This document shows positions 24,480 through 32,446 of a DNA stretch of 64,000 nucleotides, piece after piece (the stretch's first letter is position 1; each line of letters starts with the position of its first letter). The DNA comes from an uncultured Duncaniella sp. (GTDB taxonomy: Bacteria; Bacteroidota; Bacteroidia; Bacteroidales; Muribaculaceae): the NCBI GenBank assembly GCA_910577335.1, contig CAJTMJ010000012.1, positions 1-64,000 on the forward strand, written 5' to 3'. A program made the position numbers and the translations under genes. A model generated the notes under the pieces. The model had not been told where the DNA came from. It searched no databases and worked only from the letters and a program-made list of their open reading frames with translations.

Positions 24480-25127
24480 TTAAAGTGATTTCAGGTCAGA
24501 GATGGCTTTCACAGGGTCGGCTGCACGGAACACATAGCTGCCAGCCACGAGAATGTCGGCGCCGGCTTCGATAAGTGCCGGGGCAGTGTTGAGGTCAACT
24601 CCTCCGTCTATTTCGATGGTGGCTTCGGAAGCTGAACCGTCGATCATCGCACGGAGCTGTCTGACCTTGTTTACAGTCTGGCGAATGAACTTCTGACCTC
24701 CGAAACCCGGATTGACGCTCATAAGCAGCACCATGTCAAGCTCCTCGATGATATCTTCAAGAAGCATCACGGGTGTGGCAGGGTTGAGTGTCACAGCGGC
24801 ACGCATCCCGGCATCCTTGATGGTGTGGATCACACGGTTGAGATGGGTACATGCTTCCCAGTGAACATTCATTATGGCAGCTCCGCAGTCGCGCACCTGT
24901 CCCACGAAACGTCCGGGGTCCATGACCATCATGTGGACATCGAGCGGCTTTTCAGCTATTTTGCTGATGGATGAGATAATAGGGAAGCCTATGGTGATGT
25001 TTGGCACAAACATACCATCCATCACGTCAATATGTATGAGCGAGGCTTCGCTGCGGTTGACCATTTCCACGGCTTCTGCGAGATGCGCGAAGTCGGCGGC
25101 GAGTAGTGAGGGTGCTACCTGAATCAT
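24480..25127 (-). CDS. rpe: Ribulose-phosphate 3-epimerase
   Basis: Interconverts ribulose-5-phosphate and xylulose-5-phosphate in the pentose phosphate pathway. At 215 residues it has the usual length for a single TIM barrel. Family motifs are seen: the start APSLLAADFAHL, the metal-binding HIDVMDGMFVPNITIG and DVHMMV, VNPGFGGQKF, and EIDGGVDLNTAP with the phosphate-binding AGSYVFRA. The gene lies 50 nt after dedA and 19 nt before queA on the same strand, so co-transcription is likely, although the three functions are unrelated. Confidence 0.96.
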   Translation of the reverse strand: MIQVAPSLLAADFAHLAEAVEMVNRSEASLIHIDVMDGMFVPNITIGFPIISSISKIAEKPLDVHMMVMDPGRFVGQVRDCGAAIMNVHWEACTHLNRVIHTIKDAGMRAAVTLNPATPVMLLEDIIEELDMVLLMSVNPGFGGQKFIRQTVNKVRQLRAMIDGSASEATIEIDGGVDLNTAPALIEAGADILVAGSYVFRAADPVKAISDLKSL

Positions 25128-25177
25128 TGTGTTTTAAGGTTAAAGAGTTGTGTCAGAATGAGTTACATGCGGAGGTG

Positions 25178-25861
25178 TCAGACTACAGGCTTTTTCCTCG
25201 GCTTGAAAGCACTCCAGAGTATTACTCCAAGGCATATCAGACCGATGCCAAGCCCCACGTAAGTGAGATAGTCGTTATATTCCTCCACTTTTGCGAAAAG
25301 CTGTTCCTTCGGCACCATTTTGCCGAGCCAGTAACCGAGCGAGGCAAGCACGACATTCCATGTCAATGCGCCGAGTCCGGTGAACAGGATGAATTTACCA
25401 ATATTCATGCGCGCAAGTCCGGCGGGGATCGAAATCAGCTGTCGCACCGCAGGGATTAGTCTGCCGAAGAATGTGGAGGCGGCTCCATGTTTGTCGAAAT
25501 ACTCTTCGGCATGGCGCACTTTTGCCTCGTCGATCAGACATGCGTGTCCGAAACGGCTGTTGGCAAACTTGTAGACTATCGGGCGACCTATCCACACGGA
25601 GAGATAGTAGTTGATAAGCGCACCGATTATGGCTCCTGCGGTAGCGAGCGCCACTACCATCACTATGCTTACGTCACCCTTGGTGCAGGCAAGATAAGCA
25701 GCCGGCGGCACTATGACTTCGGAGGGAAATGGGATGAAAGAACTTTCGATGATCATAAAACCCAACACCAGCAGGTAGACTGTGGTGGCATCAGCCACAA
25801 GGAATTTTGCCATTATGCCGGCAGGGTCGAATATCGCTAAAAGCGGAAGTGATTCAAGCAT
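25178..25861 (-). CDS. DedA family membrane protein
   Basis: A 227-residue inner-membrane protein of the DedA/SNARE-associated (VTT) family, whose members act in lipid scrambling and proton-dependent membrane homeostasis. Typical segments are ESSFIPFPSEVIVPPAAYLA, GALINYYLSVWIGRPI, KHGAASTFFGRLIPAVRQL with its conserved arginine, and the helix GALTWNVVLASLGYWLG. It has about five membrane segments and a basic C-terminus (FKPRKKPVV). It is the first gene of the probable dedA-rpe-queA unit, with a -7 box at 25955-25948. Confidence 0.92.
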   Translation of the reverse strand: MLESLPLLAIFDPAGIMAKFLVADATTVYLLVLGFMIIESSFIPFPSEVIVPPAAYLACTKGDVSIVMVVALATAGAIIGALINYYLSVWIGRPIVYKFANSRFGHACLIDEAKVRHAEEYFDKHGAASTFFGRLIPAVRQLISIPAGLARMNIGKFILFTGLGALTWNVVLASLGYWLGKMVPKEQLFAKVEEYNDYLTYVGLGIGLICLGVILWSAFKPRKKPVV

Positions 25862-26169
25862 TTTTACAGCGTATTTTTGATTAGTTGAACATGAAAAATA
25901 ATTATCTGAAACGTATAACGTGATAATTATGTCGGTAGTTCAAAGTGCAAATTTACGAAGTTTAGTTGACATATCGTCGATATGGATTATAAAAAGTATT
26001 GTTTTGCTACAAAGCGGTTTCGGCAAAGCGGTTCGGCACGGCATAAAAAAAGTCAGGGACCGCCTCACGGTGCCCCCTGACCAATCCTAATTACTTTATA
26101 TCAGTATTATCTATTAAGACAAATTGTATGGTTTAAGTGTTATGTATTTTCTTTTGAGCAAAATCAGAG
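25862..26169. other. Intergenic region between dedA and the LruC gene
   Basis: It holds a likely dedA -7 box, TAAATTTG on the minus strand (25955-25948), without a clear -33 box, and the terminator of the LruC lipoprotein gene (26043-26081). Nothing else is recognised. Confidence 0.6.
26043..26081 (-). terminator. Intrinsic terminator of the LruC lipoprotein gene
   Basis: The arms GTCAGGG (26052-26058) and CCCTGAC (26075-26081), extended by imperfect G:C pairs, are followed on the minus strand by seven Ts. It lies about 90 nt after the stop. Confidence 0.85.
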
Positions 26170-28452
26170 TTAATTGCGTTTGGTGACGAGCGACTCGTTA
26201 TATTTGCCTTCGCCATACCAATCGCCGTTTTCAGGTGCATTGAGCCAGTCGTTGAAACCAACGTAGGCATCGTGAATTTTTTTACCTTCACGGGGCCATA
26301 ACCAATCGTTACCCACACATATCATCTGTGGCGCTATGCTGTTTACATTATGGTCGGCAGCGGGAGCCTCGATTTTTGTTATACCTTTGTTTTCAGGAAT
26401 AGAAGTCTGTAGGATGAGATCTCCAGTTCCGGTCTGAAGGGTGAATGGGGTGTCCTTGCTGTTTATGGCAATAATCCAGAATCCTCCCATGTTGTTTTTG
26501 CCTTCGTCTGTCGATTCGTATTTTTTATGCATACCGAGAGTATAGTCGCCACCGGGAACATTGAATGTTACAGGTTTGCCTTTTGTTGAGGCTGATGCGC
26601 CTACGTTAGTAGGTACGGTTGGGGCTTCCTCTCTACCTGTGAGCCATGAGTGGAATTCATCGACTAACATGTAGTTTTGAACATTTGCGGATTCATAGTC
26701 GTCTTTTGAGGTGCAGACCTTGCCTGTATACATGAGGTAGACGGGTAGGGTACCACCTGCGGCAAGTGGTGTGACGGTCACTTCGGTATACGGGTATGTA
26801 GCGGTGCCGTCTTCGGCGGTATCGTCAGTGTAATTTTTAGAGACTGTTGTCACGCTCGCTACCACGTCGTTGAAGTCCCAGTCGCAAGTACCTCCAAGGT
26901 CCTCAGCAGCTATCAGATATTCGTATTTTTCGGGTTCGGGGTTATCTTCGTCTTCCACATGGGGAATCTTTTCAGGCTCGATTGATGTGATGAAGAACAT
27001 CATGTCGTTCAAGTCATGTACATCCCTGCCCCAATCTTCAAAACCAAGCACTCGGTAATTGCCTGTAGGAGCGTTATACATATAAGTTGCGCCAAATACG
27101 TTTGAGCCTCCCACTGTGGGATTATATTTTGCTTCTGAGTAATAGCGGGTGTATTTGTCTGGAATAGGAAGTTTTGTCGTTGGATCTAACTCTAAACGTA
27201 CGATGTCAACATTGTCAATGGTCGGTTTATCCTCAGCAGGATAACCATGCCATACACGTATATACATTCCAAATTTTGTCCCCTCGGCAATTTTTACATG
27301 AATACCACGAGATTTCCATCCTTTTACTTCTCCACCGGGGTGGCTATTTGTACTGGTACCGGGATATATCCAGTTATTAAATGGACCAATGGCAATGTTT
27401 GTTATTTTTACATGTGTAGCATCGGCTGGCTCGCAAAGAATGTCAGCTAAAAATAATTGATTGGTATGATCCCAATAGTTTGGAATTTCTTTAATATAGC
27501 TTAGGTCAAAATAATCGTCATAATTTGATACGAAATACCATACATCTTTTTCTCGCCTTTCAATAAGCCAACGACGTTTAAAAGTCTTCCAATCTTCGGG
27601 TGTAAAATCTAAGAAGCTATCATGTCCGCTATTGTTATATTTTAACGGATTAAGTTCGTCTGAAAGCTTGTCATTAGGAATGATCATTGGTTTATTCTCA
27701 TCTTTCAGAGGAATATTATCTTTTGCATCTGCCATATTTGGAGTCAGAGGGTCTTCTTTAATATATAGCAAATTTCCTTTTGTCCCATCAACCGGAGTAA
27801 TCTTATTTGTATAAAATGGTACTAATACCATTTCGTCCCCATCGATATAGTAAATACCAAGGGTGTTATAACTGTTAGTTTGCCAGTATACAGGATAAAT
27901 TGTAAATTCTCCGTTAGACACGAAACTGAAGTTTTGTGTGACTTTTCCAAGATTGTCTTGGTTTTCAGGAAGATAATTTTGGAATGCAGTTACACCTTCA
28001 TCAGTTAATGGACGGTAATCGGTTCGGGTTATTTCAACTTTGCTGTCATGTTTCTCCCAGATGGCGCGGCTTGATTTTGTGGTGGTGACGGTGCCTCCGA
28101 CGGTGGTTTTGAATTGGCGTCCGTCAACGTTCACTATGAGGTCGGACACACCTTTGGGGATGGTGAATTTTATGGTTTCACTTCCCTTTACGTTTTGATA
28201 GTCGGCAAAGATGTAACGCTTCCCTTTGATGTCAGCGAGCACTTCAACGTGAGATGGTGACGATGTGACAACAGTCACTGAGCCTTGAGTAGCATTGTTC
28301 CAGTCATGGTTAGGGTCAACTACACCGAATTGTTTGATGAATTCGCGTGCATAAAGTTCACTTTGTGGAATTTCGATTTGCTCTGTGGTGCAACCTGACA
28401 GTGCAATTCCCGTAGTTAGGAGTGAGCCGGCAAAGATTTTGTAAAACTGCAT
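26170..28452 (-). CDS. LruC domain lipoprotein
   Basis: A 760-residue lipoprotein: the signal ends in ALSGCTTEQ, with the lipidated Cys near residue 20. The C-terminal half is an LruC/DUF4842 domain, recognised by YLIAAEDLGGTCDWDFNDVV (residues about 535-554) and the later GGFWIIAINSKDTPF. Such proteins are surface or periplasmic in Bacteroidota, and their role is unknown. The middle (DNA about 27300-28000) is clearly more AT-rich than both ends, suggesting domain exchange. The leader contains two stacked hairpins, one of them of the GAACTGA family. It is a single-gene unit with its own promoter and terminator. Confidence 0.85.
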   Translation of the reverse strand: MQFYKIFAGSLLTTGIALSGCTTEQIEIPQSELYAREFIKQFGVVDPNHDWNNATQGSVTVVTSSPSHVEVLADIKGKRYIFADYQNVKGSETIKFTIPKGVSDLIVNVDGRQFKTTVGGTVTTTKSSRAIWEKHDSKVEITRTDYRPLTDEGVTAFQNYLPENQDNLGKVTQNFSFVSNGEFTIYPVYWQTNSYNTLGIYYIDGDEMVLVPFYTNKITPVDGTKGNLLYIKEDPLTPNMADAKDNIPLKDENKPMIIPNDKLSDELNPLKYNNSGHDSFLDFTPEDWKTFKRRWLIERREKDVWYFVSNYDDYFDLSYIKEIPNYWDHTNQLFLADILCEPADATHVKITNIAIGPFNNWIYPGTSTNSHPGGEVKGWKSRGIHVKIAEGTKFGMYIRVWHGYPAEDKPTIDNVDIVRLELDPTTKLPIPDKYTRYYSEAKYNPTVGGSNVFGATYMYNAPTGNYRVLGFEDWGRDVHDLNDMMFFITSIEPEKIPHVEDEDNPEPEKYEYLIAAEDLGGTCDWDFNDVVASVTTVSKNYTDDTAEDGTATYPYTEVTVTPLAAGGTLPVYLMYTGKVCTSKDDYESANVQNYMLVDEFHSWLTGREEAPTVPTNVGASASTKGKPVTFNVPGGDYTLGMHKKYESTDEGKNNMGGFWIIAINSKDTPFTLQTGTGDLILQTSIPENKGITKIEAPAADHNVNSIAPQMICVGNDWLWPREGKKIHDAYVGFNDWLNAPENGDWYGEGKYNESLVTKRN

Positions 28453-28499
28453 ACTCTGTCTTAGTAATAATGGTTGTTAGGTAGATGAATAATGATCGG

Positions 28500-28550
28500 C
28501 ACACACTAAATAATAATATTTTAATCTTATGTGAATGATTTTAGTGTGTG
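28500..28550 (-). promoter_or_regulatory. Leader hairpin of the LruC gene
   Basis: The arms CACACACTAAA (28500-28510) and TTTAGTGTGTG (28540-28550) make an 11-bp perfect stem in the untranslated leader. It directly adjoins the GAACTGA hairpin at 28550-28587. Confidence 0.7.
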
Positions 28551-28587
28551 AACTGATTTAAATTTTCATAAAAAACTAAGTCAGTTC
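28550..28587. promoter_or_regulatory. GAACTGA-family hairpin, LruC leader
   Basis: The arms GAACTGA (28550-28556) and TCAGTTC (28581-28587) are perfect, spanning 38 nt. Read on either strand it begins GAACTGA; the plus-strand reading matches the GAACTGATTTAAA consensus best. It starts within about 5 nt of the predicted transcription start of the LruC gene. Confidence 0.6.
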
Positions 28588-28598
28588 TATAAGCTGGA

Positions 28599-28628
28599 CA
28601 AAGTTACTACTAAAAATTACCCCCCCAA
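28599..28628 (-). promoter_or_regulatory. Promoter of the LruC lipoprotein gene
   Basis: On the minus strand, a TTG (28628-28626), 19 nt, then TAACTTTG (28606-28599). This would give a leader of about 140 nt. Confidence 0.6.
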
Positions 28629-28747
28629 TTTTTTAACTAACATTAACCTTTAATAACACAAACGTAACTACTCACCTTTGCAAAGGTGAGTAGTTAACAG
28701 GTTGGGTAGTGTGGTTGTGGTTGGAAAATGAGGTTTTTGTTCGTGAT

Positions 28748-28831
28748 GTAGGGATGCTCCCCGGAGCATCCGAGGGGAAATTGCGTGTTTCAAGCCTGTT
28801 CCATTCGGATGCACCGGGGGTGCATCCCTAC
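28748..28831. repeat. REP-like twin-hairpin element, copy 2
   Basis: Two hairpins, GGATGCTCC/GGAGCATCC (28752-28771) and GGATGCACC/GGTGCATCC (28807-28827), are framed by the outer inverted repeat GTAGGGATGC (28748-28757) and GCATCCCTAC (28822-28831). It resembles the hairpin at 2561-2586 with paired base changes. The rest of 28629-28895 shows nothing recognisable. Confidence 0.75.
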
Positions 28832-28895
28832 TTCTAATTGCTCAGGATATGCTATGTTGTTAGATCGGGAAGGGGGGCAGGCGGGGGTGGATGTG

Positions 28896-29492
28896 TCAGG
28901 CTGGGAGGATTCCGGCGGCGAGGAAGAGGTGGCGGTAGGCTTCGGCTTTCTTTTCAAGCTTGAGGGGGTATGCCCGGGAGGTGGATGGCATTCGGGTTAT
29001 GTGGAGAGTTCGGGGGGTGAAGGGTGCGTTAAGGGTATAATTGGTGGTGATGATTTCTCCGATTTTGGGGAGTGGGGTTGAGGTGATCTGGGCTATGACT
29101 CCGGCAGCTTTTTCGCCTGTGGTGGCAATAAAGTCGCAGTCGGGCATCTCATTAAGCAGCGCATCGAGGTTAACTGGCTCAACGATTTCAAGAAACTTGT
29201 CGGCAGCGTTGTCCTTCAGGCGTCGCACAGCCGCCCCGGTGTCGTGCAGGGCTATCTTCTTTTCACGGAGGAAGGCTTCAATGTCGTGCTGACGGAAAGC
29301 CCCGGTAGAGGTGTCACGGAAATGCTCGCTATCGTTGTAGAATATCAGTCCCATTATTCGCCAGAAGTCATTGGTCTTGTTCGGGTAGTAAAATTCCATG
29401 GACCAGCGTATGGGTTTGGGTGGGAAAGTACCCATGATGAGGACTTTGGCATCACGGGGTATGAATGGCGGGAAGGGATGACGTTCCAACAT
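28896..29492 (-). CDS. Uracil-DNA glycosylase-like family protein
   Basis: A 198-residue protein of the uracil-DNA glycosylase fold, closest to the mismatch/hypoxanthine-type branch, which removes damaged bases from DNA. The opening VLIMGTFPPKP is the active-site loop equivalent of this branch, and FYYPNKTNDFWRIMG follows as in relatives. The second site, usually near the C-terminus, appears as LHITRMPSTSRAY. The damaged base it acts on cannot be given. It is a single gene with about 150 nt on its 5' side before the end of efp. Confidence 0.8.
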   Translation of the reverse strand: MLERHPFPPFIPRDAKVLIMGTFPPKPIRWSMEFYYPNKTNDFWRIMGLIFYNDSEHFRDTSTGAFRQHDIEAFLREKKIALHDTGAAVRRLKDNAADKFLEIVEPVNLDALLNEMPDCDFIATTGEKAAGVIAQITSTPLPKIGEIITTNYTLNAPFTPRTLHITRMPSTSRAYPLKLEKKAEAYRHLFLAAGILPA

Positions 29493-29551
29493 AATATAAA
29501 TAATATAATAGGTGGGGTTAAATTCAGGAAATACAGTCTATGTATATAACA

Positions 29552-29583
29552 AAAAACAGGCGGGTCAGATGGGCTGACCCGCC
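29552..29583 (-). terminator. Terminator of the aspS-efp operon
   Basis: A perfect 10-bp stem, GGCGGGTCAG (29559-29568) with CTGACCCGCC (29574-29583). A T-run follows on the minus strand, and AATATTTTTTTG follows on the plus strand. A second small hairpin, AATCGCC/GGCGATT (29603-29624), lies closer to the efp stop. Confidence 0.85.
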
Positions 29584-29645
29584 AATATTTTTTTGAGAGT
29601 TTAATCGCCGATGATTAGGCGATTGAACAGAACTCAGTGTCCGTG

Positions 29646-30212
29646 TTATTCCTTCACACGTTCCATGTATGAACCGTCACGGGTATCGATGCGCACTTTG
29701 TCGCCGATATTGCAGAAGAGGGGCACGCGTACTTCGGCACCGGTCTCAACTGTAGCGGGTTTGAGGGTGTTAGTAGCGGTATCACCCTTGATGCCCGGCT
29801 CGGTGTAAGTGATTTCGAGCACTACGCTGGTAGGCATTTCGCAAGTGAGGATAGTGTCGGAAGCGGCGTGAACCATAGCTTCGCAGATGTCGCCTTCTTT
29901 GAGGAACTGTACGCCGTCGATGCTTTCGCCTGGAAGAGCAACCTGTTCGAAGGTTTCAGTGTGCATGAAGTTATAGCCCATGTCATCCTTGTAGAGATAC
30001 TGGTAGGGGCGACGTTCGATGCGTACTTCGTTAACTTTTACGCCTGAGTTCCAAGTCTTGTCGATGACACGACCGGTTTTCACGTTTTTAAGTTTGGTGC
30101 GCACGAAAGCCGGACCTTTACCGGGCTTCACGTGGAGGAATTCAACGATGAAGAAGTAGTTGCCGTCGATGTCGAGGCACATACCGTTCTTAAAATCTGC
30201 AGTTGTTGCCAT
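29646..30212 (-). CDS. efp: Translation elongation factor P
   Basis: Binds ribosomes stalled at consecutive prolines and promotes peptide bond formation. The 188 residues cover the KOW-like N-domain and two OB domains. The tip loop that enters the peptidyl-transferase centre reads HVKPGKGPAF with a lysine, the residue that other bacteria modify. The end shows TGAEVRVPLFCNIGDKVRIDTRDG, the family's closing motif. It is the last gene of the minus-strand operon aspS, Nif3-like, zinc-ribbon protein, FKBP, efp; spacing is 33 nt from the FKBP gene. Confidence 0.97.
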   Translation of the reverse strand: MATTADFKNGMCLDIDGNYFFIVEFLHVKPGKGPAFVRTKLKNVKTGRVIDKTWNSGVKVNEVRIERRPYQYLYKDDMGYNFMHTETFEQVALPGESIDGVQFLKEGDICEAMVHAASDTILTCEMPTSVVLEITYTEPGIKGDTATNTLKPATVETGAEVRVPLFCNIGDKVRIDTRDGSYMERVKE

Positions 30213-30245
30213 ATAATGATTGATTATTTATCTAAAATTCTATTG

Positions 30246-30809
30246 TTAGTTAGAGCAGCAGCCGCTTTCGCAACCATCGCCGCAAGAGCCGTTTGAGCAT
30301 CCGCCTCCACAGCCACCGCAGCCGCATGAGGGATGAAGTTCCTCGGGAGTGGCGTCACGCACCACTTCCACTTTCCCTTTGAATCGGAGATCTTTTCCGA
30401 CAAGCGGGTGATTGAAGTCCATTTTTACAATCTTGTCAGTCACTTCGATGACTTTTCCGGTGATGCGGTAGCCGTCGGCAGTCTGCATAGGGATGTAGGC
30501 ACCGGGGCGCACGGCTTCGTTGTCGAACTTGCCATCGACCGAGAATATGTCCTTGTCGAGCTCTGCGACATCATCGGGATTGTAGGGGAAACCTTCGTTT
30601 GAGGGCACTGCCACGTCGAAGCTGCTGCCGGGTTCGAGACCTTCGAGAGCCAATTCGAGCGGACGAATCATGCCGGGAGTCACGCCGAAAATGAAACGTT
30701 CGGGTTCGGCTGCTTCCACGGTGTGGACGAGAGTATCAGTGCCGTCAGGGGCTACTTCAAAAAGCTCGTAGCTGATTTCGACATATTTGCCGGGTAAAAT
30801 TTTTTCCAT
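30246..30809 (-). CDS. FKBP-type peptidylprolyl isomerase, SlyD-like
   Basis: A 187-residue prolyl isomerase with chaperone activity expected in the cytoplasm. The FKBP core shows the GKYVEISYELF start, FIFGVTPGMIRPLELALEGL, and the inserted-in-flap region typical of SlyD (FPYNPDDVAELDKDIF), then MDFNHPLVGKDLRFKG. The C-terminal tail after residue 160 has eight cysteines, mainly in CGCGGCGGGC and DGCESGCC. In SlyD proteins, similar His/Cys tails bind nickel or zinc. A metal-storage or metal-delivery role is therefore likely but not shown. Its neighbours are efp and a zinc-ribbon protein gene. Confidence 0.93.
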   Translation of the reverse strand: MEKILPGKYVEISYELFEVAPDGTDTLVHTVEAAEPERFIFGVTPGMIRPLELALEGLEPGSSFDVAVPSNEGFPYNPDDVAELDKDIFSVDGKFDNEAVRPGAYIPMQTADGYRITGKVIEVTDKIVKMDFNHPLVGKDLRFKGKVEVVRDATPEELHPSCGCGGCGGGCSNGSCGDGCESGCCSN

Positions 30810-30846
30810 GATCTAATGAGTTTGTTTAGGAGTCAGGGGTTAAGGA

Positions 30847-31620
30847 TTAAGCTTCGCCCTCGGTCACTCCTGCCAACTCAGGATCGATCATGATTCTACC
30901 GCAATATTCGCAGACGATGATCTTTTTGTGCATCTTTATTTCCATCTGCTTCTGCGGCGGGATGCGGTTGAAGCAGCCGCCACAAGCGTTACGCTGGATA
31001 TATACCACTCCAAGACCGTTGCGGGCATTTTTGCGGATGCGCTTGAACGCTGTGAGGGTGCGGGTGTCGATCTTGGGTTCGATCTCCTTAGCCTGTATGC
31101 GTAAGCGTTCCTCGTCTTTCTTAGTCTCGGAAACTATTTCTTCAAGCTGCTGGCGTTTCTCGTTAAGGCTGTGGTTGCGGTCAGCGAGAGTGCTTTCAGC
31201 GTTGGCGATGTCGGCGCTCTTTGATTCGATTTCGCGAGCGTACTGGTTGATGCGTTTCTCGGAAAGCTGGATTTCGAGGGTCTGAAACTCTATCTCCTTA
31301 GATAACAAATCAAACTCTCGATTGTTGCGCACATTGTCGAGTTGCTGTTTGTAAGTGACAATCTGATTCTGAGCCACTTCGATCTTGTGTTTCTCCTGAG
31401 CCGATTTCGAGCGCAAATCCTCGATTTCAGCATGGAATTTGTCGATACGGGTGTGGAGACCTTCGATGCTATCTTCCAAGTCGCGCACTTCCCCCGGGAG
31501 CTCACCGCGCACGGTTTTGATGCGGTCGATTTCCGAAAGGATAGTCTGAAGCTCGTAAAGAGCACGCAATCTTTGCTCTACAGAGAGCGCTTGTTCAGTT
31601 TTAGTTTGCTCTGTCGCCAT
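30847..31620 (-). CDS. C4 zinc-ribbon coiled-coil protein
   Basis: A 257-residue protein: a long alpha-helical coiled coil (residues about 15-190) followed by a zinc ribbon. Four cysteines (ACGGCFNR and VCEYCGRIM) form the ribbon. This is the family formerly called DUF164, whose characterised members are nucleic-acid-binding proteins, some linked to ribosome or competence functions; its role here is unknown. It lies between the Nif3-like and FKBP genes in the aspS operon, a context that fits a translation-related role. Confidence 0.88.
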   Translation of the reverse strand: MATEQTKTEQALSVEQRLRALYELQTILSEIDRIKTVRGELPGEVRDLEDSIEGLHTRIDKFHAEIEDLRSKSAQEKHKIEVAQNQIVTYKQQLDNVRNNREFDLLSKEIEFQTLEIQLSEKRINQYAREIESKSADIANAESTLADRNHSLNEKRQQLEEIVSETKKDEERLRIQAKEIEPKIDTRTLTAFKRIRKNARNGLGVVYIQRNACGGCFNRIPPQKQMEIKMHKKIIVCEYCGRIMIDPELAGVTEGEA

Positions 31621-31645
31621 ATATTAAGTTGGATTTTTGTTCTTT

Positions 31646-32443
31646 TTATATGTAGTTCACCGGATTTTGCTCGGTGTCGGACATACGGACTGCAAAGTTA
31701 GGAAAATTTTCCGAGATAATATTCGAAAAAATTGATTTAGTGCATTTTTCGCTCTCAAAATGCCCGGTATCGATGATGAAAATACGCTTACCGAAGTCAA
31801 CGAAGTCGTGGTAGCGGGTATCGGATGTCACGTATGCGTCGGCGCCGGCAGCTATAGCCACGGGTATAAATTCCCCTCCGGAGCCGCTTGAGAGCGCAAG
31901 AGTTTTCACCAAAGTGTTGGCTTCAGCACCTGAGGAGCATCTTACCACTGGCGAGCCGTAGATCTCTTTCACCTTCGCTATCACCTCTTCACGGGTGAGT
32001 GGTGAGGGAAAGTCGCCGATGACTCCCAGACCGGTGTCGGTCGAGCCGGGTTGGGGTGAGAGCACACGCATGGAAGTGAGTCCGAGCATCTCGCCGAGAC
32101 GGTGCGACACACCGCTTGGGGCACTGTCGAGGGCTGTGTGGGAGGAGTAGATACCTACGCCGCCACGGATGGCTTTCAGCACAGCCTTTTCCACCTGTGT
32201 CTCGCCGGTGATATGCTTCAGCCCTTTGAATATGAGCGGGTGGTGGGAGATGATGAGGTCGCAGTTTTTGGCTATAGCCTCGTCAACCACTTCAGGGGTC
32301 ACGTCAAGGCATGTGAGGACACCGGCACATGAGGTGTCGGGGTCCATCGGGCGCAACTGCCAGCCCGTGTTGTCCCATGATTCTTGGAGCTGAGGGCTGG
32401 CAAATGCTTCTATCGCGGAGATGATTTCTCTGAAAGTTGGCAC
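31646..32443 (-). CDS. Nif3-like dinuclear metal centre protein
   Basis: A 265-residue member of the Nif3/YbgI family, which form hexameric rings with two metal ions per subunit. Metal-binding blocks are visible: SWDNTGWQL, ISHHPLIFKGLKHI, YSSHTALDS and the C-terminal TGHFESEK. It lacks the PII-like insertion of the longer Bacillus-type members. Biochemical function is not settled; the name GTP cyclohydrolase I type 2 is often attached. It starts three bases after the aspS stop. Confidence 0.92.
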   Translation of the reverse strand: MPTFREIISAIEAFASPQLQESWDNTGWQLRPMDPDTSCAGVLTCLDVTPEVVDEAIAKNCDLIISHHPLIFKGLKHITGETQVEKAVLKAIRGGVGIYSSHTALDSAPSGVSHRLGEMLGLTSMRVLSPQPGSTDTGLGVIGDFPSPLTREEVIAKVKEIYGSPVVRCSSGAEANTLVKTLALSSGSGGEFIPVAIAAGADAYVTSDTRYHDFVDFGKRIFIIDTGHFESEKCTKSIFSNIISENFPNFAVRMSDTEQNPVNYI

Positions 32444-32446
32444 CGA

